Assembly: GCA_001724995.1 (NCBI GenBank)
Contig: MEFD01000038.1
Location: forward strand, 1-43,007
DNA from: Rubrivivax sp. SCN 71-131
Lineage (GTDB): Bacteria > Pseudomonadota > Gammaproteobacteria > Burkholderiales > Burkholderiaceae_C
Direction of reading: 5' to 3'
DNA length: 43,007 nt
Part shown: positions 26,013 to 35,977 of the stretch, piece after piece
How positions within the stretch are numbered: position 1 is the first letter of the stretch
Layout of the letters: every line of letters begins with the position of its first letter
The notes under the pieces: generated by a model
What the model was told of the DNA's origin: nothing
The model's database searches: none
Seen by the model: the letters and a program-made list of their open reading frames with translations, nothing else
Program-made: the position numbers and the translations under genes

Positions 26013-26714
26013 ATGAGATCTTCCGGCCAACCCCGCATCACCGATCCGCACGACATCCCCGTGGTCGGCGACGACCACCACCTCGAGCCGGTCGATCCCG
26101 CGCAGCTGACGGCGGAGTCCCTGCGCGAGCGTTTTCGCCGCGCGCGCGATTTCGCGGCACCGCTGCGGGGCGACGGTGCGCTGGCGGGGCCGGATCGTGT
26201 GCCGTCGCGCGCCGCCGTGCTCGTGGGTCTGGTGCCGCGTGGCGATGCGCTGCACGTGCTGCTGACGCGGCGCACCGAGCACCTGCGCGACCACGCCGGG
26301 CAGATCAGCTTCCCCGGCGGGCGCAGCGAGCCCGGCGACGACAGCGCCGAGGCGACGGCGCTGCGCGAAGCGCAGGAGGAGGTCGGGCTGCAGCCCGGCC
26401 ACGTCGAGGTGCTCGGGCGGCTGCCCGAGTACACGACCATCACGCGCTTCGTCGTCACGCCGGTGGTGGCGCTGGTTCAGCCTTCGCTGCAGTTGCAGCC
26501 CGATCCGCAGGAGGTGGCCGAGGCCTTCGAGGTGCCGCTGCCCTACCTGATGACGCCGGCCCATCACCGGCGACACGTTTTCCGCTTCGACGGCGGCGAC
26601 CGCCAGTTCCTCTCGATGCCCTGGCGCTCTCCGGTGCCGTTGGAGCGCGAGTACTTCATCTGGGGCGCCACCGCGGCGATGTTGCGCAACCTCTACCACT
26701 TCCTGCGTCATTGA
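26013..26714 (+). CDS. Nudix hydrolase, CoA pyrophosphatase (NudL-like) type
   Basis: This is a 233-residue protein with a Nudix fold. The motif LLTRRTEHLRDHAGQISFPGG just before the box (about 83-103) is the NuCoA signature of enzymes that split CoA into 4'-phosphopantetheine and adenosine 3',5'-diphosphate. In the Nudix box, GGRSEPGDDSAEATALREAQEEVGL, the REAQEEVGL metal-binding part (118-126) is complete. The earlier Glu of the general pattern is Asp, as in E. coli NudL. ATG 26013 is a sound start. It stands alone between the L19 operon and the CobD-like gene, 57 nt before the latter. Confidence 0.9.
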   Translation: MRSSGQPRITDPHDIPVVGDDHHLEPVDPAQLTAESLRERFRRARDFAAPLRGDGALAGPDRVPSRAAVLVGLVPRGDALHVLLTRRTEHLRDHAGQISFPGGRSEPGDDSAEATALREAQEEVGLQPGHVEVLGRLPEYTTITRFVVTPVVALVQPSLQLQPDPQEVAEAFEVPLPYLMTPAHHRRHVFRFDGGDRQFLSMPWRSPVPLEREYFIWGATAAMLRNLYHFLRH

Positions 26715-26771
26715 AGCCGAAGTGATGCCGATGTGACGCCGGCGCGCGCACGCCGCCTATCATCGCGCGCG

Positions 26772-27761
26772 ATGAGCTTCTTCGCCGTCCTGTTCGCGCT
26801 GCTGATCGAGCAGGTCAAGCCGCTGCCGCGCGAGAACCGGGTGCACGACCTGCTGTTCGGCTGGGTGCGCTGGACCGGGCGCAACTTCGACGCCGGCAAG
26901 CCGCGCCACACCTGGGTCGTGTGGGGCGTGGCGGTGCTCGTTCCCGCGCTGCTGGTATGCGCGCTCTACCTGCTGATCGGGCGCTACAGCCTGCTGCTGG
27001 CGCTGGCCTTCGACGTCGTGCTGCTCTACCTCACGCTCGGCTTTCGCCAGTTCAGCCACTACTTCACCGACATCCGCGACGCCCTCGATCGCGGTGACGA
27101 GGCGCTGGCGCGGCGCCGCCTGGCCGAATGGCGCCATCTCGACGCCAGCGAACTGCCTCGCACCGAGCTCCTGCGCCACGTCATCGAGCACGCGCTGCTG
27201 GCTGCGCACCGGCATGTCTTCGGCGTCTTCTTCTGGTTTGTCGTGCTCTCGGCGCTCGGCCTCGGGCCCACCGGTGCGGTGCTGTACCGGATGGCCGAGT
27301 TCGGCAGCCGCTTCTGGGCCTATCGCCATCGCACGCTCGGCGCGCCAGCCGACGACCACCTGCTGGCGCTGTCGCGGCGGCTCTTCCAGGCCATGGACCA
27401 TGTGCCCGCGCGGCTGACGGCCTTTGGCTTCGCCGTGGTCGGCAACTTCGAGGAGGCCATCGGTGCCTGGCGGCGCGACGCCTCGCTGTGGCTGCATCCG
27501 AACGAGGGCATCATCCTCGCCGCCGCTGCCGGGGCGCTGGGCATGCAACTGGGCGGCGCCGCGGCCCCGGGCGTCACGCCCGACCGCTCCAAGACCTTCA
27601 CCGACGGCTCCAGCGCCGACGCGACGCAGGCGCAGGGCTCCACGCCCGGCCTGCCGCCGCAGCCCGGTCACCTGCAAAGCGTGGTCGGGTTGGTGTGGCG
27701 CTCGGTCGTGCTGTGGATGCTGCTGCTGGCGCTGCTGTCGCTGGCCAACGTCGTCGGTTGA
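26772..27761 (+). CDS. CobD/CbiB family membrane protein
   Basis: This 329-residue protein with several membrane segments begins MSFFAVLFALLIEQVKPLPR and belongs to the CobD/CbiB family. Classical members attach aminopropanol to cobyric acid in cobalamin synthesis. The betaproteobacterial branch found beside rsgA is divergent and no other cob gene is in the window, so a cobalamin role is doubtful. A hydrophilic stretch (residues about 266-300, Thr/Ser/Pro-rich) precedes the last helix. ATG 26772 was chosen over the longer frame. It converges with rsgA, whose stop lies 11 nt away. Confidence 0.75.
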   Translation: MSFFAVLFALLIEQVKPLPRENRVHDLLFGWVRWTGRNFDAGKPRHTWVVWGVAVLVPALLVCALYLLIGRYSLLLALAFDVVLLYLTLGFRQFSHYFTDIRDALDRGDEALARRRLAEWRHLDASELPRTELLRHVIEHALLAAHRHVFGVFFWFVVLSALGLGPTGAVLYRMAEFGSRFWAYRHRTLGAPADDHLLALSRRLFQAMDHVPARLTAFGFAVVGNFEEAIGAWRRDASLWLHPNEGIILAAAAGALGMQLGGAAAPGVTPDRSKTFTDGSSADATQAQGSTPGLPPQPGHLQSVVGLVWRSVVLWMLLLALLSLANVVG

Positions 27762-27772
27762 AGCGCGCGGTG

Positions 27773-28717
27773 CTACCAGCGCGGCCGGGAGAGCTCCTCG
27801 TACAGCTCGCGGTAGATGCGCCAGCGCGAGGCGCTGATGCGCCCGTCCTGCACCGCCGCGTGCACGCCGCATTGCGGCTCCTGGCGATGGGTGCAGTTGC
27901 CGAAGCGGCAATGGCCGAGCTCGGCGGCAAGGTCCGGCATCAGCTCGGCCAGCCGCTGCGGCTCGATCTGCTGCAGCCCGAACTCCTGGAAGCCCGGAGA
28001 GTCGAGCACGGCCCCGCGCCGATCGGCGTCCAGCCAGTACCAGGTCGTGCTCGTCGTCGTGTGCCGCCCGCTGGCGAGCGCTGCGGAGAGCTCGCCCACC
28101 TGCGCGCGCGCCTGCGGCACCAGCAGGTTGATGAGCGTGCTCTTGCCCGCGCCGCTCGGGCCGAGGACGAGCGTGGCGCGGTCGGCCAGGCGCTGCTGCA
28201 GCAGCGCCCGGGTGGCCGTCGAATCCGCCTTGGCGGAGAACTCCAGCACCTCGATGCCCATGGCGCGGTAGGGTGCCAGCCGCGCACGCGCCTCGGCGGC
28301 CGCAGGCAGGTCGATCTTGTTGAGGCCGATCAGCGCGCGGATGCCGGCGGCGGCCGCGGCGATCAGCGCGCGCGCGAGCTGCGACTCGCCGAACACCGGT
28401 TCGACGGCGACCAGCAGCAGCATCTGGTCGAGGTTGGCGGCGAAGGACTTGCTGCGCCACTCGTCCTGCCGGAAGAGCAGGTTGCGCCGCGGCTCGATGG
28501 ACTCGACCACGCCCTCGTCGCCGCTGGGCTGCCAGCGCACGCGATCGCCGACCACGAGCTCGCTCCTCTTGCCGCGCGGATGGCAGCGCATGCGCTGGCC
28601 CTCGGGCGTCTCGACGATCGCGTGGCGGCCATGGGCGGCGACGACAAGTCCCAGGTCCAGCGCCGCAGCGCCTTCGGCGCGCCGGGCATCGAAGGGCGGA
28701 CGCGGGTCGCGGCTCAA
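27773..28717 (-). CDS. rsgA: Ribosome small-subunit-dependent GTPase RsgA
   Basis: RsgA is a circularly permuted GTPase that aids late 30S maturation. The 314-residue protein has an N-terminal OB domain, then G4 NKID (133-136), G1 GPSGAGKS (186-193) and G3 DSPG (239-242) in permuted order. The C-terminal zinc site is C270, C275, H277 and C283 in CRFGNCTHRQEPQC. The frame begins at a TTG (28717), the best available start before the OB domain; no ATG is near, so the first residues are uncertain. The M48 peptidase gene lies upstream on the same strand, 46 nt away, and may be co-transcribed. Confidence 0.95.
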   Translation of the reverse strand: MSRDPRPPFDARRAEGAAALDLGLVVAAHGRHAIVETPEGQRMRCHPRGKRSELVVGDRVRWQPSGDEGVVESIEPRRNLLFRQDEWRSKSFAANLDQMLLLVAVEPVFGESQLARALIAAAAAGIRALIGLNKIDLPAAAEARARLAPYRAMGIEVLEFSAKADSTATRALLQQRLADRATLVLGPSGAGKSTLINLLVPQARAQVGELSAALASGRHTTTSTTWYWLDADRRGAVLDSPGFQEFGLQQIEPQRLAELMPDLAAELGHCRFGNCTHRQEPQCGVHAAVQDGRISASRWRIYRELYEELSRPRW

Positions 28718-28763
28718 GATGCGCGCTTGCCCTGGGGCGGGCCGAGAGGCCGCATGGCCGTCA

Positions 28764-30071
28764 TCACGCCCGGGCCCCGAGGCCCGCGACGGGCCGTTCC
28801 GGCGCAGCGTGGGCGGCGAGAGCCGTCAGGCGTTCGACCGCCGGCGGGTGCGAGTAGTAGAAGCGCGCGTACAGCGGGTCGGGCGTGAGCGTGCTGGCGT
28901 TGTCTTCGTGCAGCTTGAGCAGCGCGCGGCAGAGGTCGCGCCCGTCGGCCTGCGCGCAGGCGTAGGCGTCGGCCTCGAACTCGTGCCGCCGCGACAGCAT
29001 GGCCCCGAGGGGCGCGAGCACGAACATGAAGGGCGGCAGCGCCAGGCCAAAGAGCAGCAGCGCCAGGGCGTCGTTGGGCGCGGCGAGGTTGGGCGCCACG
29101 CCCAGACCGGCGTAGAAGCCGCTCTGCCCCGCGAGCCAGCCCAGCGCGGCCAGCGCCACCAGGCTGAAGGCGAAGATCGCGACCATGCGCAGCAGCACAT
29201 GCCGGTGCTTGAAGTGGCCGAGTTCGTGGGCCAGCACCGCCTCCACTTCGCCGGGGCTCAGGCGTGCCAGCAGGGTGTCGAAGAAGACCACGCGTCTGGC
29301 AGCGCCGAGGCCGGTGAAATAGGCGTTGCCATGGGCCGAGCGCCGGCTGCCATCCATCACGAACAGGCCCTTGGCGGCAAAGCCGCAGCGCTGCAGCAGC
29401 GCCGAGACGCGCTCGGCCAGCGCCTCGTCCTGCAGCGGCTCGAAGCGGTTGAAGAGCGGCGCGATCAGCGTCGGGTAGACGACCAGCAGCACGAGGTGAA
29501 AGCCGACCCACGCGACCCAGGCCCAGACCCACCAGAGCGCGCCCGCCGCCGCCATGATCCACAGCACCAGGGCCGCCAGCGGCAGGCCGATCACCGCCGC
29601 CAGCAGCGCGCCGCGCAGCAGGTCGGCGACGAAGAGCGCGGGCGTGACGCGATTGAAACCGAAGCGCTGCTCGAGCACGAAGGTGCCGTAGGCGTCCAGC
29701 GGCAGCTCCAGCAGCGCCGAGACGAGCGTGAACGCTGCCAGGAGCGCGAGCTGGTAGCCCATGTCGCCCAGGCGCGGCTGCAGGGCTTCGCGCAGCACCG
29801 CGTTGAGGGCATCCAGCCCCCCCAGCAGCGTCCAGCCGATGAGGACGGCCGCGCCCCAGGCCATGCTGATCATGCCCAAGCGCAGCTTGGCCACGGTGTA
29901 GTCGGCTGCGCGCCGGTGCGCGGCCAGCGGCACGGTGCCGGCAAAGAGGGTGGGCACCGTGCCGCGGTGACGGGCCACGTGCCCTGCCTGGCGCACGGCC
30001 AGCCACAGGCGCAGCGCCAGCCACAGCAGCACGGCGAGCGCGAAGACGAACGAGACGGACGAAGCCTGCAC
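28764..30071 (-). CDS. M48 family zinc metallopeptidase (Ste24/CaaX protease-like)
   Basis: This 435-residue integral membrane protein resembles eukaryotic Ste24p. The zinc motif HELGH is at 282-286 (catalytic E283), and the third ligand is E364 in HEFEADAYA, matching the family ExxAD pattern. Several helices lie before and after the site, and the N-terminal Ste24 region ([23 protein letters not shown]) is present. The start is GTG 30071; upstream sequence in frame is antisense to orn and is excluded. The bacterial role is likely membrane-protein quality control; the natural substrate is unknown. It is divergent from orn, 52 nt away. Confidence 0.93.
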   Translation of the reverse strand: MQASSVSFVFALAVLLWLALRLWLAVRQAGHVARHRGTVPTLFAGTVPLAAHRRAADYTVAKLRLGMISMAWGAAVLIGWTLLGGLDALNAVLREALQPRLGDMGYQLALLAAFTLVSALLELPLDAYGTFVLEQRFGFNRVTPALFVADLLRGALLAAVIGLPLAALVLWIMAAAGALWWVWAWVAWVGFHLVLLVVYPTLIAPLFNRFEPLQDEALAERVSALLQRCGFAAKGLFVMDGSRRSAHGNAYFTGLGAARRVVFFDTLLARLSPGEVEAVLAHELGHFKHRHVLLRMVAIFAFSLVALAALGWLAGQSGFYAGLGVAPNLAAPNDALALLLFGLALPPFMFVLAPLGAMLSRRHEFEADAYACAQADGRDLCRALLKLHEDNASTLTPDPLYARFYYSHPPAVERLTALAAHAAPERPVAGLGARA

Positions 30072-30123
30072 GGCGTGGAGTTTAGGCTGGTGGAGAATCA
30101 GCGCTTTTGCCCTGCCCCGACCC

Positions 30124-30684
30124 ATGAACGCCCCCCTGCTGCCCGCCAGCGACGACAACCTGGTCTGGATCGACCTCGAGATGACGGGTCTGGACCCGTT
30201 CCAGGACCGCATCATCGAGCTCGCAGTCGTCGTCACCGACGCCAACATCACGCAGCGTGTCGAAGGGCCGGTGATCGCGGTGCACCAGAGCGACGCGGTG
30301 CTCGACGCGATGGACGCCTGGAACAAGGGCACGCACGGCAGGAGCGGGCTGATCGAGCGCGTGAAGGCGTCGCGCATCGACGAAGCACAGGCCGAGGCCG
30401 AGGTGATTGCCTTCCTGCAGCGCTGCATCCCTTCCGGCAAGAGCCCGATGTGCGGCAACTCGATCTGCCAGGACCGGCGCTTCCTCGCGCGGCTGATGCC
30501 GCGGCTGGAGGCCTACTTCCACTACCGCAACCTCGACGTCAGCACGCTCAAGGAACTGGCACGGCGCTGGAAGCCGGCGGCGCTGGACGGCTTCAAGAAG
30601 GCGCAGGCGCACACCGCGCTCGCCGACGTGCACGAATCCATCGACGAACTGCTGCACTACCGCCGGCACCTGCTGGCGCTCTGA
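30124..30684 (+). CDS. orn: Oligoribonuclease
   Basis: Orn is a DEDDh 3'-5' exoribonuclease that degrades di-nucleotides, including the pGpG left from cyclic di-GMP breakdown, and is essential in many proteobacteria. The 186-residue protein has D17 and E19 in [10 protein letters not shown], then [11 protein letters not shown] and the [12 protein letters not shown] (His and last Asp) block. The fold is complete and the length normal. ATG 30124 is well placed. With the GGDEF protein at 10.4 kb this is the second cyclic-di-GMP-related gene in the window, though unlinked. It converges with tolC, 40 nt away. Confidence 0.97.
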   Translation: MNAPLLPASDDNLVWIDLEMTGLDPFQDRIIELAVVVTDANITQRVEGPVIAVHQSDAVLDAMDAWNKGTHGRSGLIERVKASRIDEAQAEAEVIAFLQRCIPSGKSPMCGNSICQDRRFLARLMPRLEAYFHYRNLDVSTLKELARRWKPAALDGFKKAQAHTALADVHESIDELLHYRRHLLAL

Positions 30685-30724
30685 TGGAGCCGTCGGCGCC
30701 GACGGTGCGGCGTGCGTGCGCCGC

Positions 30725-32050
30725 TCAGCGTGCCAGCAGCGCGTTGATGGCGTCGAGATCGCCGCCCTGGAGCTGGCCCGAGGCCTGGCGCAGGCGCAGG
30801 CTGCCCAGCAGCACGTCGTAGCGGGCGCGGGCGAGGTCGCGCTCGGTCTGGAAGAGCTGCGTCTGGGCGTTGAGCACGTCGAGGTTGACGCGCACGCCGA
30901 CGCGGTAGCCGAGCTGCGTGGCTTCCAGGGCCAGCTTGGCCGAGGATTCGGCCGCTTCCAGCGCCTTCACCTGCGCGTGGCCGGACTGCACGCCGAGAAA
31001 GGCGACGCGCGTGTTCTGCGCGATCGCGCGGCGCACGCCGTCCAGGTCCTGGCGCGCCTTCTCCTCGAGCAGCAGGGTCTCGCGGATGCGGTTTTCCGTC
31101 AGGCCGCCGGTGTAGAGCGGCTGGCTGAACTGCAGGCCGATGCTGGCGGTGCTGCTGCGGCCGCCCAGGCCCGTGGGGTAGCGCCCGCTGGCATGCACGG
31201 CGCCCACCGAGCCGACGGCGTCGAGCGTGAACTTCTCGGCGGCGCGCGCCTTCTCGGTTTCGAGCCGGGCGATATCCAGGCCGACGCGCGCGCGGCTCAG
31301 GCCGGGATGTGCGCCGTCGGCGCGGGTCACCCAGCTCTCGACGTCGGTAGGCGCGAGCAGCGGCAGCACCACCGGCCGCACGAGCGCGTGCGGCTGGACG
31401 CCGGTACGTCCGACCAGCTGGTCCAGCGCGATGTGCGTGCTGCGCAGAGCGTTCTCGGCGGCGATCTCGTCGGCCACCGCCTTGTCGAACTTGGCCTGCG
31501 CCTCGCGCGTGTCCGTGATCGTTGCCGTGCCGACCTCGAAGTTGCGCCTGGCCGAAGCGAGCTGCTCGGTGATGCCGGTCTTGTTGGCCTGCACGGTGGC
31601 CAGCGTGTCCTGCGCCGCGAGCACGTCGAAGTAGGCCTGCGCCACACGCACGATCAAGTCCTGCTCGGCCAGCGCGAGATCGGCGTTGGCGGCGTCGAGC
31701 GCGCTGCGCGCCTGCGCGATCGAGGCGTCGTTGACGCGGTTGATGATCGGATAGCGCGCGGCAAGCGCCGCGTTGACGGCGTTGCTGTCGCCGGCGGGGA
31801 AGTCCTGCGGATCCACGCGCGCCGTGCTCGCGGCCGCGGTCAAGGCCAGCGTCGGCCGCGCCAGCGCCTCGGCCGCAGCGGCGCGCGGTTCGGCCGACTG
31901 CGCCTGCGCGCGCGCCGACAAGTAGGTCGCGTCATAGGCGCGCGCCGCCTCGTACAAGTCCTTCAGGCTCTGCGCCTGGACGCTGCAGGCGACCAGCACG
32001 GCGGCCGCGGCAAGGCTGGTACGACGCAGGGCAGGGCGCAGTGCGGGCAT
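30725..32050 (-). CDS. tolC: TolC family outer-membrane channel protein
   Basis: This is a 441-residue outer-membrane efflux protein. A signal peptide (residues 1-26, ending SVQAQ) leads into SLKDLYEAARAYDATYLSARAQAQSAEP, the TolC start. Two long coiled-coil helical pairs are evident, with AQAYFDVLAAQDTL and VAFLGVQSGHAQVKALEAA as paired repeats. GLQFSQPLYTGGLTENRIRE and ATQLGYRVGVRVNLDVLNAQTQLFQTERDLARARYD are classical blocks. It follows the Pcm-like gene by 48 nt and lies 0.8 kb downstream of the RND pump on the same strand, so it probably serves as its outer-membrane exit. The symbol denotes family likeness. Confidence 0.93.
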   Translation of the reverse strand: MPALRPALRRTSLAAAAVLVACSVQAQSLKDLYEAARAYDATYLSARAQAQSAEPRAAAAEALARPTLALTAAASTARVDPQDFPAGDSNAVNAALAARYPIINRVNDASIAQARSALDAANADLALAEQDLIVRVAQAYFDVLAAQDTLATVQANKTGITEQLASARRNFEVGTATITDTREAQAKFDKAVADEIAAENALRSTHIALDQLVGRTGVQPHALVRPVVLPLLAPTDVESWVTRADGAHPGLSRARVGLDIARLETEKARAAEKFTLDAVGSVGAVHASGRYPTGLGGRSSTASIGLQFSQPLYTGGLTENRIRETLLLEEKARQDLDGVRRAIAQNTRVAFLGVQSGHAQVKALEAAESSAKLALEATQLGYRVGVRVNLDVLNAQTQLFQTERDLARARYDVLLGSLRLRQASGQLQGGDLDAINALLAR

Positions 32051-32098
32051 GGGTGTCCTTCGGACTCGGCTCGGGGGGGGGTCGGATGGGGCGCTCGC

Positions 32099-32773
32099 TC
32101 AGAAGCTGAACGCGGGTTTCTCGGCGAAACCCTGCAGGCGCGGCGCCAGGGTCTCGAACACCACCTGCTGCGACCACGCCGCCTGGCCGGTGCGGGTGAA
32201 GACGGTGGCCTGCATGACGGGCTCCTCGCCGACGATGGCCACGAGGCGCCCGCCGACGCGAAGCTGCTCGAGCAGCACGCGCGGCACCTCGGCCACCGAG
32301 CCCGAGAGCAGGATCGCGTCGAAGGGAGCTTCGGCCGGGTAGCCCTTGGCGCCTTCGCGTGCCTCGACTTCGACCACGCGCGCATTGAGCACGCCGTTGC
32401 GGCGCAGGTTCTCGCGCGCCATCTTCGCCAGATCGGACCGGCACTCGAGCGAGACCACCGACTGCGCACGATGCGCCAGCAGCGCGGCCATGAAGCCCGC
32501 GCCGGTGCCGATCTCGAGCGCCTTCTCGTGCCGCTGCACCTGCAGCGACTGCAGCAGCCGGGCCTGCACGCGCGGCTCGAGCATGCGCGGCCCCTCGGGC
32601 TCGCCCGGCAGCAGCGGGATCTGCGCGTCGACGAAGGCCAGCGTACGCATCGCCGGAGGCACGAACTCCTCGCGGCGCACGGTGGCCAGCAGCGCCAGCA
32701 CGGCCGGATCCAGGACGTCCCAGGGGCGGATCTGCTGCTCGATCATGTTGAAACGGGCGGTCTCGATGTCCAT
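32099..32773 (-). CDS. Protein-L-isoaspartate O-methyltransferase-like protein
   Basis: This 224-residue SAM-dependent methyltransferase resembles Pcm: ARFNMIEQQIRPWDVLDP, EFVPP, and motif I ALEIGTGAGFMAALLA (about residue 84). Pcm repairs isoaspartyl residues, but the classic post-motif sequence is only partly kept (LEPRVQARLLQSL replaces the TISQPYIVA-type segment). The true substrate may therefore differ. This type is regularly found beside tolC in Burkholderiales. It sits 42 nt after the RND pump gene and 48 nt before tolC. Minus-strand TATACC sequences (32790-32800 region) could be a promoter, but the evidence is thin. Confidence 0.85.
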   Translation of the reverse strand: MDIETARFNMIEQQIRPWDVLDPAVLALLATVRREEFVPPAMRTLAFVDAQIPLLPGEPEGPRMLEPRVQARLLQSLQVQRHEKALEIGTGAGFMAALLAHRAQSVVSLECRSDLAKMARENLRRNGVLNARVVEVEAREGAKGYPAEAPFDAILLSGSVAEVPRVLLEQLRVGGRLVAIVGEEPVMQATVFTRTGQAAWSQQVVFETLAPRLQGFAEKPAFSF

Positions 32774-32815
32774 GATGATACGGTATAGGGTATATGCGTG
32801 GGGTCCGGAAGGATT

Positions 32816-35800
32816 CTAGGCGTCCTGCCCGACCGCCGGCTGACGACGGCGCGCGCGTGCGCGCGCCCATTGCGCCAGATCGTCGAGCCAGCAGTAGATG
32901 ACCGGCACCACGACCAGCGTCAGCAGCGAGGAGGTGATGACGCCGCCGATCACCGCCTGCCCCATGGGCGAGCGCTGCTCCGAGCCCTCGCTGACGGCGA
33001 AGGCCAGCGGCATCATGCCGAAGACCATCGCCAGCGTCGTCATGAGGATCGGGCGCAGGCGCACGCGCGCGGCGTCCAGCAGCGCCTGCGTGCGCTCGGC
33101 GCCGGCCTCGCGCGCGCGGATCGCGAAGTCGACGAGCAGGATGGCGTTCTTCGTCACCAGGCCCATCAGCATGACGATGCCGATGATCGAGAACATGTTG
33201 AGCGTGGAGCCGAAGAGCAGCAGCGCGAGCACGACGCCGATCAGCGTCAGCGGCAGCGAGCTCATCAGCGCCAATGGCTGCAGGAAGCTCTTGAACTGGC
33301 TCGCCAGGATCATGTAGATGAAGACCACCGCCAGCGCCAGCGCCATCATGGCGAAGCTGAAGCTCTCCTGCATGTACTTGGTCGAGCCGCCGAAGCTGTA
33401 GCGGTAGCCCGGCGGCCAGGCCGTCTCGTCGAGCACGCGGCGGATGTCGGCCGAGACCTCGCCCGCGCTGCGGCCCTGGGTGTTGGCGTCGACGTTGATC
33501 TCGCGCGTGAGGTCGCGGCGGTTGATCTGGTTCATGCCGGTCGCGGGCAGCACCTGCGCCACCTGCTCCAGACGCACGATGCGCGCGCTGCCGTCGGCGG
33601 CGGTGCCGACGACGAGGGGCAGGCCGCGCAGCTGCGCTGCGTCCACGCGTGCCTCGGGCGCCAGGCGCACGACGACGTCGTAGGTCTCGTCGTCGTCGGC
33701 GCGCCAGTTGCCCACGGTCTCGCCGGCCACCAGCACGCGCAGCGCGGCGCCGACCGCGCCGGTGCCCAGGCCGAGGTCGGCGGCCGCGTCGCGCTTCATG
33801 CGGATGGCCACCGTCGGCTTGTCGGGCTGCAGCGAGCTGTTGAGGTCGACGAGGCCGGGGACGGCCGCCAGGCGCGGCCCGACCTGTCGCCATAGCCGCG
33901 CCAGTTCGTCCAGGTCCGGCCCCTGGATCGAGAACTGCAGCGTCTTGCCGCCGCCGAGGTCGGGGATGCCGATGTTGGTGATCGTCACCCCGGGGATGCG
34001 CGCCAGGCGCTGGCGCAGCGCCGGCGTCATCTGATCGACGCTGTGCGTGCGCTCCTTGCGGTCGGCCAGGCGCACGTAGATGGAGCCGACGTTGGCGCCC
34101 AGCGCGTAGCCGCTGTTGATCGTCGTCACCGTGTGCCGCACCTCGGGCAGCTCGCGCAGCGCGGCGTCGATCTGGCGTGCGCGCGCCTCGGTGGCCTCGA
34201 GCGACGTGCCCACCGGGGTCTGGAAGTTGACGATGGTTTCCGAGAAGTCGGCCTGCGGGACGAATTCGGCACCCACCAGCGGCATGATGAGGAAGCTCGC
34301 CGCGAAGGTCGCCACGGCGATCGCCACCGTCTTCACGCGGTGCACCAGCGACCAGGCGAGGATCGCCTGGTAGGCGTCGGCGAGCGCGAGCGTCAGGCGG
34401 TCGAAGGCCGCCGTGACACGCCCGATCGTGCGGTCGTACCCGCCTCGCGGTGGCCCCTGCGGGCGGCCGTGCGCCTGCGGGTCGTGCCAGATGCTGGAGA
34501 GCATCGGATCCAGCGTGAAGCTGACGAACATCGAGATCAGCACCGCGGCCACGATGGTGATGCCGAACTCGTGGAAGAACTTGCCGACGATGCCGCCCAT
34601 GAAGCCGATGGGCAGGAAGACCGCGACGATGGACAGCGTCGTGGCCAGCACCGCCAGGCCGATCTCGTTGGTGCCGGCGAGTGCCGCGTCGTGCGCGCTC
34701 TTGCCCATCTGCACGTGGCGCACGATGTTCTCGCGCACGACGATGGCGTCGTCGACCAGAAGACCCACGCACAGCGACAGCGCCATCAGTGTCACGGTGT
34801 TGATCGTGAAGCCGCCGGCATGCATGAAGATGAAGGTGCCGATGAGCGCGATCGGCAGCGTCAGGCCGGTGATGACGGTCGAGCGCCAGCTGTTGAGAAA
34901 GAGGAACACGATGCCTATCGTCAGCAGCGCGCCCTCGAAGAGGGTCTGCCGCACGTTGGTGACCGAGACGCGGATGGCGCGCGAGTTGTCGCGGTTGACC
35001 TCGGTGCGCATGCCCGGCGGCAGCAGCGGCTGCGCCGCGGCCAGCGCCTGCGCGAGCCCGTCGGCGACGGCGATGGTGTTCTCGCCCTGGCTCTTCTGCA
35101 CCGACAGCAGCACCGTGCGCCGACCGTTGTAGAGCGCCAGCGTCTGTTCCTCCTGCGGGCCGTCGACGATGTCGGCCACCTGCCAGAGCCGGACGGGAAC
35201 GCCGCCGGCGCCGTGGCGGGCGACGACGAGGTCGCGAAAGCCCGTGGGGTCCTGCACGCGCGCGCGCAGCTGCACCATCGATTCCTGGGCCGGGGCGCGC
35301 AGCGCGCCCAGCGGCAGCTCCTGGTTCTCGCCGCGCACCGCGGCGACCACCTGATCGACGCCCACGCCCATCGCCTCCAGCGCCTGCGGCCGCAGCTGGA
35401 TGCCGATCTCGCGCGCGACGCCTCCGATCACGCTCACGGCGCCGACGCCGCGCACGTTCTCCAGGCGCTTCTGCAGCACCTGGGTGGCGAAGGTGGTGAG
35501 ATCCTGGGCGCCGGCGCTGCCGTCGGGCGAGATCAGTGCGACGTTGTAGATCGGCTGCGCCGCCGGGTCGAAGCGCGAGACGCGCGGCTCCTTCACTTCC
35601 TCGCGCAGCAGCGGCCGCGCCAGGGCGACCTTCTCGCGCACGTCCTCGGCGGCGCGGCGGCCGTCGACGTCGAGGTTGAACTGCACGATGACCACCGAGC
35701 TGCTCTCGTACGAGCGCGAGAACACGGTGTCGATCCCGGCCACCGTGTTGACGGCCTCCTCGATGCGCTTGGTGACCTCCGCCTCGACGATCTCCGGCGC

Positions 35801-35962
35801 GGCGCCGGGGTAGTCGACCTGCACCACCACGGTGGGAATGTCGACGTCCGGGAACTGGTCGATCGACAGGCGCTGGTAGCTGAAAAGGCCGAGCACGACG
35901 AAGGCCAGCATGACCATCGTCGCCAGCACCGGGTTGGCGATCGAGAGGCGGGTGAACCACAT
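32816..35962 (-). CDS. RND multidrug efflux permease (HAE1/AcrB-like)
   Basis: This is a 1048-residue inner-membrane pump of the resistance-nodulation-division type, driven by the proton gradient. It has 12 hydrophobic helices and two large periplasmic loops. The start MWFTRLSIANPVLATMVML and the QFPDVDIPTVVV segment are typical. The proton-relay Asp pair is D404-D405 in CVGLLVDDAIVVREN, corresponding to AcrB D407-D408. Signature IGFMGGIVGKFFHEFGIT follows. The drug range cannot be read from sequence. The adaptor gene precedes it by 15 nt; the TetR repressor gene lies before that. The sequence is complete. Confidence 0.95.
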   Translation of the reverse strand: MWFTRLSIANPVLATMVMLAFVVLGLFSYQRLSIDQFPDVDIPTVVVQVDYPGAAPEIVEAEVTKRIEEAVNTVAGIDTVFSRSYESSSVVIVQFNLDVDGRRAAEDVREKVALARPLLREEVKEPRVSRFDPAAQPIYNVALISPDGSAGAQDLTTFATQVLQKRLENVRGVGAVSVIGGVAREIGIQLRPQALEAMGVGVDQVVAAVRGENQELPLGALRAPAQESMVQLRARVQDPTGFRDLVVARHGAGGVPVRLWQVADIVDGPQEEQTLALYNGRRTVLLSVQKSQGENTIAVADGLAQALAAAQPLLPPGMRTEVNRDNSRAIRVSVTNVRQTLFEGALLTIGIVFLFLNSWRSTVITGLTLPIALIGTFIFMHAGGFTINTVTLMALSLCVGLLVDDAIVVRENIVRHVQMGKSAHDAALAGTNEIGLAVLATTLSIVAVFLPIGFMGGIVGKFFHEFGITIVAAVLISMFVSFTLDPMLSSIWHDPQAHGRPQGPPRGGYDRTIGRVTAAFDRLTLALADAYQAILAWSLVHRVKTVAIAVATFAASFLIMPLVGAEFVPQADFSETIVNFQTPVGTSLEATEARARQIDAALRELPEVRHTVTTINSGYALGANVGSIYVRLADRKERTHSVDQMTPALRQRLARIPGVTITNIGIPDLGGGKTLQFSIQGPDLDELARLWRQVGPRLAAVPGLVDLNSSLQPDKPTVAIRMKRDAAADLGLGTGAVGAALRVLVAGETVGNWRADDDETYDVVVRLAPEARVDAAQLRGLPLVVGTAADGSARIVRLEQVAQVLPATGMNQINRRDLTREINVDANTQGRSAGEVSADIRRVLDETAWPPGYRYSFGGSTKYMQESFSFAMMALALAVVFIYMILASQFKSFLQPLALMSSLPLTLIGVVLALLLFGSTLNMFSIIGIVMLMGLVTKNAILLVDFAIRAREAGAERTQALLDAARVRLRPILMTTLAMVFGMMPLAFAVSEGSEQRSPMGQAVIGGVITSSLLTLVVVPVIYCWLDDLAQWARARARRRQPAVGQDA

Positions 35963-35977
35963 GGCAGGCGGCGCCGA

